Positions 44,152-56,830 of a DNA stretch of 64,000 nucleotides are shown piece after piece. Source of the stretch: Dichetophora obliterata. Taxonomy: Eukaryota > Arthropoda > Insecta > Diptera > Sciomyzidae. Every line of letters begins with the position of its first letter. Position 1 is the first letter of the stretch. A program made the position numbers and the translations under genes. Location: positions 30,845,318 to 30,909,317 of the forward strand of contig OY986436.1 in assembly GCA_963920525.1 (NCBI GenBank), written 5' to 3'. The notes under the pieces are model-generated. The model was not told where the DNA came from. It worked only from the letters and a program-made list of their open reading frames with translations, and did no database searches.

Positions 44152-47010
44152 ATGCTTTCAGTTCGTTGTATATCTATTTTTATCACTATTATGTCTGTTG
44201 TAAATAATATTGTTTTTGACGTTAAAGACAACCATAAAACTATGATTGAAGTTATGTGTAAGCAGCATGATGGCTTAAAAATCGTGCACTTTAATGCAAG
44301 AAGCTTAAATGATTATAAGTTGGATTACGCAAGGCATGTTTTTGTAAATTCCTCTGTTGATGTCATCTGTGTTTCAGAAACATGGTTCCATAAAGACGTG
44401 ATTGACTCCTATCTTAATATTCAAAACTATCAACTTTTTTTGAATGATAGGACGGAAAAGAGAGGTGGAGGAGTTGCAATATACTGTAAAGCCCATCTCA
44501 AAGTTAACATCCTGGAAAAATCGAGTCAATCAGATATCGAATTTCTAAACATTGAAATCTTAGGCAATGGCACTAAAGTTTTTATTTCTTGTGCGTTTAA
44601 TCCGAATTGCAATTGCAGCTTAGATCCCTTATTCTCCTCATTGACTAACTGTGCCATTGACTATGACCACTTAATACTAACTGGTGACTTTAATTTAAAT
44701 CTTCTAGCCAATGGCAATATTGCCAGAAACTTTCTCGATCGAATATCTGAAGTTGGACTTACTGTCGTTAACACTTCAATGCCAACTAGGTTTTCTAACA
44801 ACTCTCCACTGAGCTTGCTTGATCTCTTCATTGTCTCCGATGCGTCATCTTTACTGCTTTTTGACCAAATATCGTTCTTATCAGATCATGATCTCATTTT
44901 TTGCACATTAAATATTGCTTTTGCACACGCTGACCCTTAAGTTTATTTTACATATCGTGATTTCAAGTCAATTGATACAAACTCTCTACTTCAAAACTTA
45001 GCTATGATTAACTGGTCTGATTGTTGGTTTTTGCAATCAGTTGATGACAAACTAAACTTTTTCATTGACAAGATAAATAATCTTTTTGATTTGCACGTCC
45101 CCTTGCGTACGCGGCGCGTCTTAAATAATACTTGCCCCTGGTTTACGCAGGCAGTTAAGATTGCTCTTAAAATCGTAGTAAGGCATATAGTAAATGGAAG
45201 CGCTACCCAACTGAATTAAACTGGAATTTGTACAAAAATGCTAGAAACGTAGCTACATCTTCTGTTAGGCTACCCAAAGTAAGGTTTTTTTAATTCAAAT
45301 TAAACCCTGCACTTCCCTCAAAGCAGTTGTGGAGAAACTTAAAAGATATTGGTATATGCAATAAAGACTCTGAATCTTTTTGCATAGATCCTAACCAATT
45401 AAATGATTATTTTGTTGCTACGTGTGCATCCAATCAAACTCATACCATCGATGATGGTAGTTCTGTTGCAATATCTCCTAATGAATTTCAGTTTAGTACA
45501 GTGAGTGAAGTAGATGTTGTTCGTTGCATTAGGAAAATAAAGTCAAATGCGTCTGGAGAAGATGGAATCTCCATTAGGTTTATTAAACTTATTTTGCCAC
45601 ATGTCCTTAGTTCGCTTGTTCACATCATAAACCACTGCTTCACGACTTCGTGTTATCCTGAAATTTGGAAGGTAGCGACTATAATTCCTGTGGCAAAAAA
45701 AGTTAATGCTTGCAGCCCATGTGATTTTTGTCCAATAAGCCTTTTGTCTTCCGTGTCCAAGATATGTGAGTCACTCATGGCGGAGCAGATATCTCATTAC
45801 TTAAGTATTTCTAACCTCATGTCTCATCATCAGTCTGGATTTCGCCCTGGTCACAGCTGTTCTACTGCTGTAGTCAAAATACTAGATGACATAAGAGTAC
45901 CTTTTGACATGGATGACTTGACATTGCTCTGCTTGCTTGATTTCTCCAAAGCGTTCGATACCGTCAGTCACTCTATCCTCTGCAGGAAACTAGCTCAAAA
46001 TTTTCTATTTTCAAAATCTGCGGTTCGTCTCTGAAAAAGCTACTTGGTAGGTAGGTCTCAAAGAGTTCGTGTGGGTCAAAATTTTTCTATGCTAAAAAGT
46101 ACTGCTAGTGGAGTACCTCAAGGCTCAGTACTTGATCCACTGCTGTTTACCATGTTTATAAACGATATTTTCAGCATATGCCACCATGTCACTATGCATG
46201 CATATGCTGATGACCTCCAATTGTACTTATCCAGGCCCTTGGGCCTAGTTGAAGATCTATGTGCCAAAATTAATGAGGACTTAACTGTAGTATCCACTTG
46301 GGCAGAAGAAAACATGCTATTGTCGAACCCCCTGAAATCATATGTTTTACCAATATCTAAGAAACCATTTTATCATGAGGATTTGCCTCCAATTTTTTTA
46401 AAATACGTGCAGCTGAAACTGCTTGGTACGGTCACCAATCTTGGTTTTCGTATAAACTCATCTCTATCATGTTGTGATCACATCAACTCCTGCATAAAAA
46501 AAAATATACTATATTCTTCGTAATCTTCGAATGACATCGAGTTTTGTGCCCGTTGAAACTAAAAAAAAACTGGTATTGCAGCTGTTGATGCCGATAATAA
46601 CGTACTCTGAAGTCGTGTATTGTAATCTTGATTCACGGTCGTCGCATAAGCTTATGGTCGCCTTTAATAATGTAGCCCGATATGTTTATGGTCTAAGAAG
46701 GTTCGATCATGTCTCCATGTATAGCAAACAATTACTTGGCTGTTGTTTATTTAAATACCTTGAAGCGAGCCATTGCATTTTTCTTCACCGGATTATTTAC
46801 ACTCGATGTCCTGCGTATCTTTTTAATAAAGTAAAATTTTGCAGATCAAGCAGAAGCATGAACCTTGTGATCTCTAGATATAATTTCGTTAACTCTAGTA
46901 GATTGTTTTTCGTCAGTGTTATAAGGTCGTGGAATTCACTACCTAATAGTATCAAAACTGTTTCGAATAAGTATGACTTTAAGCATTTAATCTTCGAATA
47001 CTTTTTCTAA
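44152..47010 (+). pseudogene. LINE ORF2: endonuclease and reverse transcriptase, broken
   Basis: Endonuclease: NARSL, SETW, RGGGVAIY, GDFNLN and SDHDLIF are all present in one frame (44152-44940), which then meets TAA. A linker frame (45004-45219) is lost by a frameshift. Reverse transcriptase follows at 45327-46034 (motif A LLDFSKAFDTVSH), then after a frameshift at 46044-46523 (SGVPQGSVLDPLLF, YADD). The C-terminal part at 46531-47010 has the ARYVYGLRRFDH and RSWNSLPNSIK words. At least four lesions make it dead. Catalytic YADD and endonuclease residues remain. Confidence 0.85.
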
Positions 47011-47262
47011 TTTCCTCTTTTCTATTATTCTTATTCTTACTGTGCTATTTTATTTCCCTAAATAACATTTGTATTCTTTGGTTTGATAATAATTTTTCTT
47101 TTGTAAATTCGAGTTAATTTTTAGTATCATAATAATGTAATAGTTTTTAATTTGTTTTTAATTATTGCTGATGTTGTTATTTCTATTGTCAAATGCGGCA
47201 TGCAAAAGATTTATTCTTATATGTCAACAATTTTTGTTAAATAAACTAATTAAACTAAAATA

Positions 47263-47825
47263 TTTTCTGAAATGAAACTTTTGAATTCAATGAGTTAGGA
47301 TATATAAAGTTTTTATTTTGATTGTTATCAATTAAAATATTTTTATTGATAAAACATATTTAAATTCATTCTGACACAGAAATGTAGTTTTCTAGCCATG
47401 TACTAGAAAAGGGTTTTCTATGAAACTATTATTTATTAAAATTATTTGTTACATAAGAAGTATTTGGAATGTTGGCTATTATTTATGTATTACAATTATT
47501 TTGGATCAACTACGCCCAAAATTATCCCTCTTAATAATTGGGAGCCTCCTATAAGACTACTTTATCATTAAAAATATAAGTAAATGTTATTTTAAATGAT
47601 AACATGAACAAATGTTTTATGTTGTGAAAGGATGCTAGTATCGATATTGGCTAAAAAAAATTATCTACGCAACTACTATCCCTGTATTTTCCGATGTTTA
47701 ATTTCTGTCGACAGTTTTTACCCTTAAGCTAATGTGGTCATACTTTTGAAACAGTTTTGACATTTACAATTATGAAAACATAATTTCGAATTATGATTTA
47801 TTTTCAGTAAAAGGCGCCAAAGGGC
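47263..47825. other. non-coding stretch
   Basis: AT-rich. No element could be supported. Confidence 0.4.
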
Positions 47826-48511
47826 TTTGAAAGTGGAGCAAATAATGTCGATTTAAATGCTTTTGACGAAGAAGATGAAGTTGTCACTGCTGTTCATCGA
47901 TCTACTGAAGTTAATGTTATATACGTGCTGCCAGAAGTAGATGAGGCAAGTAATGATGCAATTATCGGAGGTTAAGCCACACTTCCGATAAATATTGCTG
48001 GCACTGCCGAATAAGAGTATACGGTTATCCAACATGACGGCGAAAAAAAAATCCGGATGTGGAATGGCAAAAAAAAAATTGTAATCTACACTCTATTCTC
48101 TTTTCTATCCTCACTTATCATAGCTATGGAAGGAGTATACCTTCATGATAATGCCTTGAGAGTTTATCCTATTGGCATACGTAGAAAGAAGTGGTGGTGG
48201 CCTCTTTTTACGAATATTCTTTTCGATATGTTGGTCAATAAATGGAAATTGTATTGTTTAGTAACAGAGAATGAGAACATCGCAAAAAATTGTCACAGTT
48301 GGAATTCAGATATAAAGAAACTCGAGCCCCCTTTTTGTTGGATAAGCCAGAACAGAATATGACCGATGCTCCCGGAACAAACAGCACCTGGAGTGCAAGG
48401 GGTATTGGAACAATACCCGATCAGAAAGAATCAAAGCATTTTCCAAGTAAACACTCCGATGGCACACTTTTAAGATATTGTAATGAAGAAGAATTAGAAG
48501 TTGTATCTTGA
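47826..48511 (+). pseudogene. piggyBac-like transposase remnant, internally deleted
   Basis: The first piece (47826-47975) is an acidic N-terminal region containing NAFDEEDE and YVLPEVDEASND, then TAA. The second (48057-48359) contains GVYLHDNALRVYPIGI, KKWWWPLFTN and NKWKLYCLV, matching the C-terminal half of piggyBac-type transposases. A frameshift near 48285 leads into a last piece (LEFRYKETRAPFLLDKPEQ, HFPSKHSDGTLLRYCN) ending at TGA 48511. The catalytic core between the first two pieces is missing. No TTAA-flanked ends could be fixed. Confidence 0.75.
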
Positions 48512-48682
48512 AGCAACTGCTTACATTATTATTAGCAACTGCTGTTTTTTATTTATTTAAATATAATAGTTTCTTTGAAACAATATGTTATCATATAAGT
48601 TTTGAAGAACATTTTTTAAAGTGTAATTTTTGGATAAAAAATATTCATATATTCAATCAGTCGTTTTGTGAATCTCCTAACA

Positions 48683-48703
48683 TATGCGGTTTCCACATAT
48701 AAA
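48683..48703 (+). repeat. target-site duplication, left copy (SINE copy 2)
   Basis: This 21-base word beginning TATGCGGTTTCC is repeated exactly at 49917-49937 on the other side of the SINE. It shows target-primed insertion. Confidence 0.9.
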
Positions 48704-49916
48704 TAAATAATATAAATAAACTGGCCATTTCAGCCCTTGGAAGGACTTTGACCGAGCTTCTATTAATCAATTGTGTTGAGCGTGTTATTAAATTTTTGAT
48801 CACAAATGACCGAGAACTAGACCTTCGTGTTTTATGCCGACTCCGAACGGCTTACAGTTGCGGTCAAAATAATAGTAGCGCCCTTTTATTCATACATGTT
48901 TGGATAAATAATACTAGTATACGAATTTCGGATCCGGTAAGTCCATTTTCATTCCTATATGTACTTTCAACACTCGTTCCAACTCCGTACTCAGTTTCCT
49001 CCTATATTGTAAAACTTTCAAGATACAGGGTGTTTTACGGTTTTGGTACGTGTTTAGTATTATTGATCTAGAATCTAAACTACTCACCATAAAATAAAAA
49101 ATAATATTTTTTATTTTAGAAAAAATATCAACCTTTCCATCAATATATCAACCACTTTCGTGTCATGTGCTGCAGCTTAGCTAAAATTTTGTGATTACTC
49201 AACGAAATATCAACAAATTTTGTATCTTTTGTTTTAGCGGAGCTGTAATCGTCCAAATTTAAAATGTCTTTTTTTCATGTAAAAATACACTTAATCAACA
49301 GCATTTTTTTAAATTCTAACTTTGGACAGTAACAGCTCCGCTAAAACAAAAGATAGAAAATTTGTAGATATTTTTTTGGATAATCTCAAAATTTTTTCTC
49401 CGCTACAGCACATGACACGAAAGCGATTGATATACTTATGAAAAATCTGATATCTTTTCTAGAATACAAAATATTATTTTTTATTTTATGGTGAGTAGTT
49501 TAGATTCTAGATCAATAATACTAAACACGTACCAAAACCGTAAAACACCCTGTATCTTGAAAGTTTTACAATATAGGAGGAAACTGAGTACGGAGTTGGA
49601 ACGAGTGTTGAAAGTACATATAGGAATGAAAATGGACTTACCGGATCCGAAATTCGTATACTAGTATTTTTTATCCAAACATGTATGAATATAAGGGCGC
49701 TACTATTATTTTGACCGCAGCTGTATGTTCTCAAGAAGCTTTACATGGCAATTTTTACTCTCTGAGGTTTGCCATTGTCTGTAGAGAGGTGACAACCGAA
49801 CAGAAAAATTAATTCAATTGAAAAAACTTTCTGTCTGAGCTGGAATTGAACCCGGGCTACCGCGGTTCTTTAGCTTAGGGGCCACGCACTCTACCCACTA
49901 GGCTACGGCAGCCTAG
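48704..49916 (-). mobile_element. tRNA-derived SINE, copy 2, split by a foldback element
   Basis: On the minus strand the head has TAGCCTAGTGG (A box) and GGTTCAATTCC (B box), then about 250 bases of body and a TTTATTTATATT-type tail. It aligns with copy 3 over the whole length. Perfect 21-base duplications flank it. An 869-bp element (48855-49723) lies in the middle. Without the insert it is about 342 bp. Confidence 0.85.
48855..49723. mobile_element. palindromic TA-inserting element within SINE copy 2
   Basis: The left end CAGTTGCGGTCAAAATAATA pairs with the right end (TATTATTTTGACCGCAGCTG). Arms of about 400 bases are almost fully complementary around a loop near 49290. TA flanks both sides (48853-48854 and 49724-49725). 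SINE copy 3 shows the empty site (GGCTTATGTTCTC), so the duplication is certain. No transposase is present. Ends and target fit Tc1/mariner. The open frames at 48748-49071 (+) and 49507-49734 (-) encode the same peptide because they are the two arms. Confidence 0.9.
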
Positions 49917-49937
49917 TATGCGGTTTCCACATATAAA

Positions 49938-50095
49938 GCATAAATAGTCGAGTCTCTGATATTTTTGTTTTTGACACCAATTTGCCTCTTTCGAAGGTTT
50001 CTTCTTTTGAAGTGGTTTCTGTGGCATCTTTTTTTGAGTGATCAACTCGAGAATAATTGACTTTTTTACTTGTTGATATAAGCTTTGACGCAATT
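49938..50095 (-). CDS. short basic frame with a CxxC motif, unassigned
   Basis: The frame on the minus strand reads SIILELITQKKMPQ, KPLQKKKPSK and LDYLCFICGNRIC. Its last codons cross into the left target-duplication copy and the SINE, so the SINE cut this frame. On the pre-insertion sequence it would stop after ICGNRIC. It may be a fragment of a transposon-borne zinc-binding tail. No family could be recognised. Confidence 0.25.
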
Positions 50096-50099
50096 GATA

Positions 50100-51478
50100 A
50101 GAAACAAATTACTGCAGCAAAACTGACGAAAGAACTACTTCAATAAGGAGCTAACCCACCTAAAACAAGTTTGGAGATAAACGCTTTTGACGGCTTCTGT
50201 AAATAGCAATTTTTAATATTTTGAATGGTTCATAAATTTTCCTCTTACAGCCATTCTGGCAAAGTAACAATTGTTACCTAGTATTTGTAATATTTCAATG
50301 TGTTCGTTGTAGTTTTTGTTTTCAAAACAAAGCTTGAAACTCAAAAAAACAAAAATTTTTAATGAAATTGTCACTATCTGAAAAGCAGTTTACAATTTCT
50401 ATCAACATATATTTTTTTTGAGCTTAAAATTTTGTTTCGAAATCAAGAGATTAAAACAAATACATAGAATTAATATAAATGCTGGGTAACAATTTTTACT
50501 TTGGTTTTATAAAAAAAATTTTTATTTTCATTTTTGTTTCTGCATTCTCAAAACTTTAAAATCCTTCGTCTGTCGTTGGTAGGAAATTAAAGTAATTTGT
50601 AGGTGGGTTTACGCCTTTTTGAAGAAAAAATTCACAAGTTAAGATCTCAATGTCACCTGCTAGCCAAACCTTTTAACTATACAGCTTTAACCATTTTTTA
50701 TTTTCATTTTTAAAAGTCCTGCCTGATAATTTTTACCAAACTTTATTATCCTCATTGATGAAAATGATTGTTTTTGAAACATTTTCTGTAATTTAAACGT
50801 TCCGTCAATGTTCATATTCTTCTTCATTTTCCTCTTCATCCATGCCTCCAGTGTCCTCAAAAATGTCTTCGAATGGTTCCATATCAGTACAGATATCGTT
50901 TGGAACCCGAAAAACTAGAAGCGAAATTTCACCCAAATTTTAACAAATCAAAAAACGAAATTTCACCTAACAAAAATGCAAAATCGCTTAATTTATCCTA
51001 GGTAATTTTCTATATGAAAAATATGAAAATTTTGTAATTTGCGTTGACTTTTTAATAAATTAAGAAACAAAATTAAAATTAACGAAATTCCCCAAAAAAA
51101 ATCATTCCCCCATCGAGTCAGAATTCCAACCAAATGGGGGAATTCTCCTGAGTTGTCAAGCCTGGTTGCGCTGTGCTAGCTGAGGATGAAGAAAAATATA
51201 AAAATATAGAGCAACACAAAAACTTTCGCAACACAAACGCGTCAAAAGACAACGAATAAGCAATGCGTGGCAGCTGGGGTGACTTCTAAAAAAACTTAAT
51301 AATTTAATTTTATATACTTATTATTTAAATTTCGAAGAGAAATACCCCTAAATCTGTAGCACAAATATGATATTTTAAAATTTTGTTCATAAATATCGGC
51401 CCAGTACTTTAGGAGTAAAGTCGTAACTTAAAATTAGCACTTCAATTTTATATAATAGTGTTGATATAGGCCGCATTC
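50100..51478. other. mostly non-coding stretch
   Basis: Apart from the short acidic frame at 50.8-50.9 kb nothing was recognised. Confidence 0.4.
50817..50920 (-). CDS. short acidic C-terminal frame, possible exon, unassigned
   Basis: On the minus strand an acceptor-like CGCTTCTAG is followed by VFRVPNDICTDMEPFED, then GGMDEEENEEEYEH and TGA. The codon pattern and clean stop look like a terminal exon, but no upstream exon was found. It could be a remnant of an old gene or transposon. Confidence 0.25.
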
Positions 51479-51840
51479 AGCGCAGACAACTGTTGTGAAC
51501 TGTAATGGTAGCGCTACCTTAGTTCACGATGTTTTTCTCTGAATGTGTTGCTACTCTACACGTCAGAAGTTAGATTCAATTTAATTTTTATGTAAATTTA
51601 AGTCAATGCAAAGGTTTCTCACTTAAATTTGCTGCGTTCTTTCTGCGTTTATTAATTTAACAGCTTCAGTAACAGCATCTGACATTTAAGCAAACAGTTG
51701 CGTTCATGTAGCATAGAATTTGTTCGCTCGATTGAAAGGCGTTCGCTACTTTATCAGTTTTAGTTAGCGCTACCAAATTTGTACCATTCAGCGAATTTTT
51801 ACACAACAGTTGCCAACTGTTGTCTGCGCTGAATGCGGCC
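51479..51840. mobile_element. MITE with GGCCGCATTCAGCGCAGACA ends, copy 2
   Basis: The same element as 34756-35124 with only scattered differences. The ends are exact complements and ATA occurs on both sides (51476-51478 and 51841-51843) as a 3-bp duplication. Length is 362 bp. The open frame at 51666-51851 (-) is part of the element. Confidence 0.85.
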
Positions 51841-52172
51841 ATAGATAACATAGTGTTTGCCTAAAAAAACTTTGTTTACATTTTCTGAGTCCTTTGCAGG
51901 CCACACCGTTGAACATTTCTAACAGATTATAATTTCGGTTATACTAATTCTAGCATACCTTTCTTCTCGTATGTACATAATTTTAAACCAAACAATGTTT
52001 TGGTTATCGAAATGAATTAACCACTTGATACAGAAGCTAGAGTGGTATAAAAAAATGCTTTGGGTTCGTGTTCTCCGTGTTCAAATTAAGAAAAAAAAAT
52101 CGGTTTTAAAAAATTCGGGGAGCCCTATAAAAATTTTAGAATTTTTTTTCAGCTGTAGTCTGGACATACATA

Positions 52173-52532
52173 CACAGTAAAAAATTTGAGGGTAAATTTT
52201 ATCTTTTTTATAACATTTGTGTAGTATAAACTTTTTTTATTCCAAATAATTTATAAATTTTATACCACTCAATATTATAAAAAATATTAAAACAAATATA
52301 ATTTAAAAATTTTGTATGGATATCATGTGTAACTCAAAATATATTCTGGTTCGAAAGTAAAAAGTTCACTGAACTCGGGAAATTTAAAAATATAGGGGTT
52401 TCGATTGGTCTGACGAGAAAAATGGTCTGGAAAAATTTATAAGATTTGATCGTATAAATTTTAAAACATTTTTGGTTTGGATTTATATGTACACCAAATA
52501 GTATAAAATTAATCCTCATATTTTTTACAGTG
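52173..52532. mobile_element. 360-bp TA-inserting MITE
   Basis: The left end CACAGTAAAAAATTTGAGG pairs with the complement of CACTGTAAAAAATATGAGG, with TA outside both (52171-52172 and 52533-52534). The arms continue through TAAATTTTAT. It is non-coding. Confidence 0.65.
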
Positions 52533-52534
52533 TA

Positions 52535-55500
52535 GGTATGGACATATTTTTACTTAAATATTAAAAGCAGTTTATGTTTTCAATGCAATTTAAATTAAAA
52601 TTTTAAAAATGAATTTATTAATATAACAGATTGATACTGAAATTTTAGTTTTTTTTTAGAAAAAAGAGTGCAATTTTAAAAATTGCGATTGTATAAAAAA
52701 AAATATAGCATAAAGTTTTACTTGAGATCAATGGGGTCATGTATTTAATTTGTGAATTTTCCACAAACAACTAGCTAGAAAAAAACTAAATTCAGAATTT
52801 ACATTAACGTTTGGAACGAAATTATTTATGTTAATCGAGGTATTAGCAAAATTCTGGAGCTGTGTAAACAACACATATACTTAGCATGAAAAAATAATAC
52901 TTTTAGCTGATCAGCTGTTAGCCTGCCGGTGTTGCCAGATTCTAAAAAGCATCTATGACCAAATTCAAGGTATAAATTACCGGACTAATTGCAACGATAA
53001 CTAAAAACCGCGTGAGGTCATATAGTACCCCTCGGTCTCAAGGGGTTAAACTCTACGCATAATTTTTTATAACTGATTTTAATGATTAAGTTTGAGTAAA
53101 AAATACGGTTATAAGAAATTACACTTGATTTTATGTACATATGAGTATACAAAGAGATATGTTACTAATTCAATTTGAGTGAGGTTAATTTACAGTGCAA
53201 GTGATTGATGATAAAAAATATCTTTGACTTTTTACAAGAAATAAGGATACTTAATTTATTATAATTAAAATTCGTTGAATAAGTTAGATATTTAGTATAA
53301 TATTATTTCAGTCGTTCGATGATATTTAGTTCAGGATTGAACACTTGTTACAATACATTATTGAAACTGAAATTTTATTTATTTTCAATATGATGGATGT
53401 TTGAATGAAGCTTTGAATAAATGAATAATGAATGAATAATTAGTATCATACTGTTAATTTTATATTTCTTCCAAATCGTCTCCTAAATGTCTTCTGAACT
53501 CGCTAAGTTTTTATAAAAGCTGTAAAAGGATGGATCGACAGAATCCAATTCAATAACGAATAAAATGTTTATAAAATATAGCTTGGTTTATTTCAATTTA
53601 TTGCTTGTAAGAAGACTGGTAAATTCAATTATAAAGAAAAAACTGATTGACCTTCATTTTTTATATAAACCCTTTGTAGTCGATTTCTTCGTAACTATGC
53701 GTAAATGCAATGTGCAAATTAGTTTAAGACCTGAAAATTAAAATTGCGATTTTCTCGTCAATGAAAACTTATCCATATACAAAACATTGAACATAATTTG
53801 CCAGTTGTGGCCTTGGGTAATTGTTTGCTTATCCCATAGAAAGTAGGATAATATCCAAATAAACTTGGTTCAATTTGCTAACAAAGGATTTAATGTTTCT
53901 TAACACGCAAAAAATATTATCGAAGGACCCTCTTAAAATGAAAATATTGTTAAGGTAAAAAATGTAAAAGCTAATGTCTAGAAAGACGTTTTAAAATGTT
54001 TTCTATGTTGGTTACCTCCTTATTGTCCAAAAGTTAAGACTCAATTATGTCCAGCATAAAAAATATGCTTGTAACTTGCTAACTTATAGAGATAAAAACT
54101 TCATCTTTGGTACACATATAAAAGAGGTTGCTCAGATTTTTGTTAAATATAAAACTCAATTCTGATCTAAGAGTGGGTTATCACCTTATTTCAACGACTT
54201 TTGAAATTTTAAACATATTTGTACACAAGATGACTTACCTTTTCATTTCTAATTTGAAAAGATTTTCCAAAACATTTTTATTAAATTTTCGCAATTCTGG
54301 TTGTGTATTGTAAATATATCGAAACAAATAATTTAAATTACCAAAACAAAATTGTAAAACACATAAACTTTTTCACATCACTACAAAAAGAAACATCAAC
54401 AAACGAAACAACATGAGCATCGGAAACAGCAAATATTTTTGGATAACAACAATATCCAAGCCACAAAATTCTAATTGCACACGCATCACTCTCTGTTGCT
54501 AATCATAATTTTACACAAATAAATGCGAATACGTTGTGAATGCAAAAATAATGCAGTGTGTCATCAGGAGAACAAGCCACCCAAGCAACAACAAAATGTA
54601 TCAAGCTATAACCAGATCTTAATATAGTACACTGTGGCCAAAAGTGTGAAAATTTGAAAGTCACAAGTGATAAAAAAGTGAAGTAGAAATAGTGGTAGTG
54701 TCGGGGTGAGGTGGCAAAAAGATAATTCAACAGATTAAATGAAAGAAAATTTAAATTTTAGACATTTAAATCAGAACCATGACAACCTGAAAAACTCGTA
54801 CAGAACAACTAGAAAATTCGTATGAAAAGACAATGTCAACAAAATTCCAAGCCAGTGAAAATATGTTGCAATGATACATTCACTCACAGTTTTGACTGCC
54901 TAATTAATGGCGAGACCGACAAACAGACAGTCAAAGAGGAATATGAAAGAAAAAAAATAACAACTGCTAGTTATGATTAGAGTCACATATAAAAAGTTCA
55001 ACTCATTTAAATTTAAATGTGGCCAAAATAAACGCACATATAAAAAGAGAAAAATCAACTTTTTAGCTCTGGACACAAGCCACAGAAATAATAGAATTTG
55101 TCACTCACGCGGGAGTTAAATTGAAACCAAGGCAACACTGTTCGTGTGATGTTTCTTTTATTTTTGCTATGCGGTTGCGTTGGTTATAATAGTTTTTTTT
55201 TTCGGTTGTACTTGTTGTTCTTCTTGCTACAGTTCATGCTGTGTGGCAAAAGTTTTTAATTAACTGATTTAGTGATGAAACTTAGTTGTTAGCACATGAG
55301 TGTTGCCAACTCCAAAATGTGAGGACTGTATTTTTTGCTCTTGCAGTTTTTTTAGACAGATTTAATGTTATAATAATATAATCGCAAGTTATGATAAATT
55401 ATTGTTAGCATTTAAATTTTGAGTTGGTTTTGTAATTGTATATTTAGCAATGCAATTTTGTGAAATTTTAACCCAAACTGAAATATTTTTTATTTCACAT

Positions 55501-56820
55501 TTAAAATGCAATACAGTCGTTTTTTAAAATGTGATTAAAATTGATATCCGTCTAATTCATATTACTTTGAAAATTCATATTTTGAATTGAAATTTTAGGA
55601 TATTTCCTATTTTAAGTTGTGGTCCTTATTTTCATAATAATATTAGGATATTCTTAACAAAAGAAAAATAACAATCATCTTCAACATTTCATTAGAATTT
55701 GAATTTTATGTCATCAGTAGGGACTGGAATCGGATGCAAATGCATGTTTGCAGTGGTCACCATGTTAAGAAAATGAATAGAATATCTTTGCGATTCAGAA
55801 AATTTCCTTTAAAATGGCGTTCAATCGTTAGTGCATATTTTTGCATATTTCTTTTTAAGTGCATATTTTACTTTAAATGCATGTTTTTTGCAAATTTTCT
55901 TTAAAATTCACGATTTCTTTGAATATTTTGTAAAATGTTTTTTTTTTTTTAATTTTCTTCACGTTCAATATTTTTCTACACAACATGAACAGAAAGGTGG
56001 ATAAAAAAAAACATTTTTTTGACACTCATATTCTGACAGCTGGATTCAAGTAGATCTTAAATCCAAAAGGATACTGAAATCGGTGGAGCCGTCATCCAGC
56101 GGTTTTGATTTAAAAAAAAATCACTTTTTCGCCAAAAATCACCGGTTTTTTCGCCGTAACTTTTTATCAATCTAAAATAACTACCTAAAAAATGGGTGCA
56201 AATAAAAGGTATCTGGGACACCTAAGTTGTAAATAGGAAGATTTTTATATTCAAGAAATTTTTTAGTGCAACAGTGTTCAGAATTCAGTCAACATTTTGG
56301 GTACTTTTCACTATAATCGCTATTTGAAAAAACATTTTACTGTCTCTGCTAACAAGGCAATATCTGTAGAAAAGTAAATTAAATATATGAGGCCTATAGA
56401 ATAAAAAAATCTACTCTTTCACATTTAAGAGAACGAGATAAGTATGAGCGTATATTCTCAAGAGTGGTCACCATATTTCAGCTTTGAAAAAAAAAATTAG
56501 TTTAAACATTTTGTGTGGCAGAGTTTCGCATATTTTGTAACATTTATTTTTATGTTAGGTCGCATCAAAAAAAGGTTAAATATTAATGAATGTATATAAT
56601 TGTACAACACACACACATATGTACAATAATATTTAAAATTTTAGTCCGATCAGTTGTATGGTTTTTTCGTAGTAACGTCATCGAGGTTGAAAAGTGTTGT
56701 TTCGAGGAAAACGTGTTTACGAAAACTTTTTGTTGCCATGGATGCCATTTGGAATCGCCTACTTTAAAAGTATCTTACAAATGTTTCTCCATCTCGGCGG
56801 CTTAAATAAGATGTTGTATA
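52535..56820. other. long AT-rich stretch without recognised features
   Basis: No exon, transposase or clear element could be supported in over 4 kb. TGCATATTT-like words cluster near 55830-55890. A CAAC/AAAC-rich part lies near 54370-54420. The short open frames have no recognisable domain. Confidence 0.45.
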
Positions 56821-56830
56821 TTATTCCTAA

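Larger units (their letters stand above)
43485..47262 (+). mobile_element. decayed LINE (CR1/jockey-like)
   Basis: The order is ORF1 end (43503-43972), a spacer, then ORF2 with endonuclease and reverse transcriptase (44152-47010), then an A- and T-rich 3' end with AATAAACTAATTAAACTAAA. The left edge near 43485 is where the ORF1 frame begins after a stop, so the copy is 5'-truncated. No target duplication could be fixed. It lies upstream of the Ig exon and in the opposite orientation. Confidence 0.75.

Noticed and set aside
48748..49734. Two frames encoding the same peptide on opposite strands
   Set aside because: They are the two arms of the palindromic element, not genes.
49840..49915. Functional tRNA gene on the minus strand
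   Set aside because: A and B boxes are good, but it is the head of a SINE repeated in two other places, with no clean cloverleaf.
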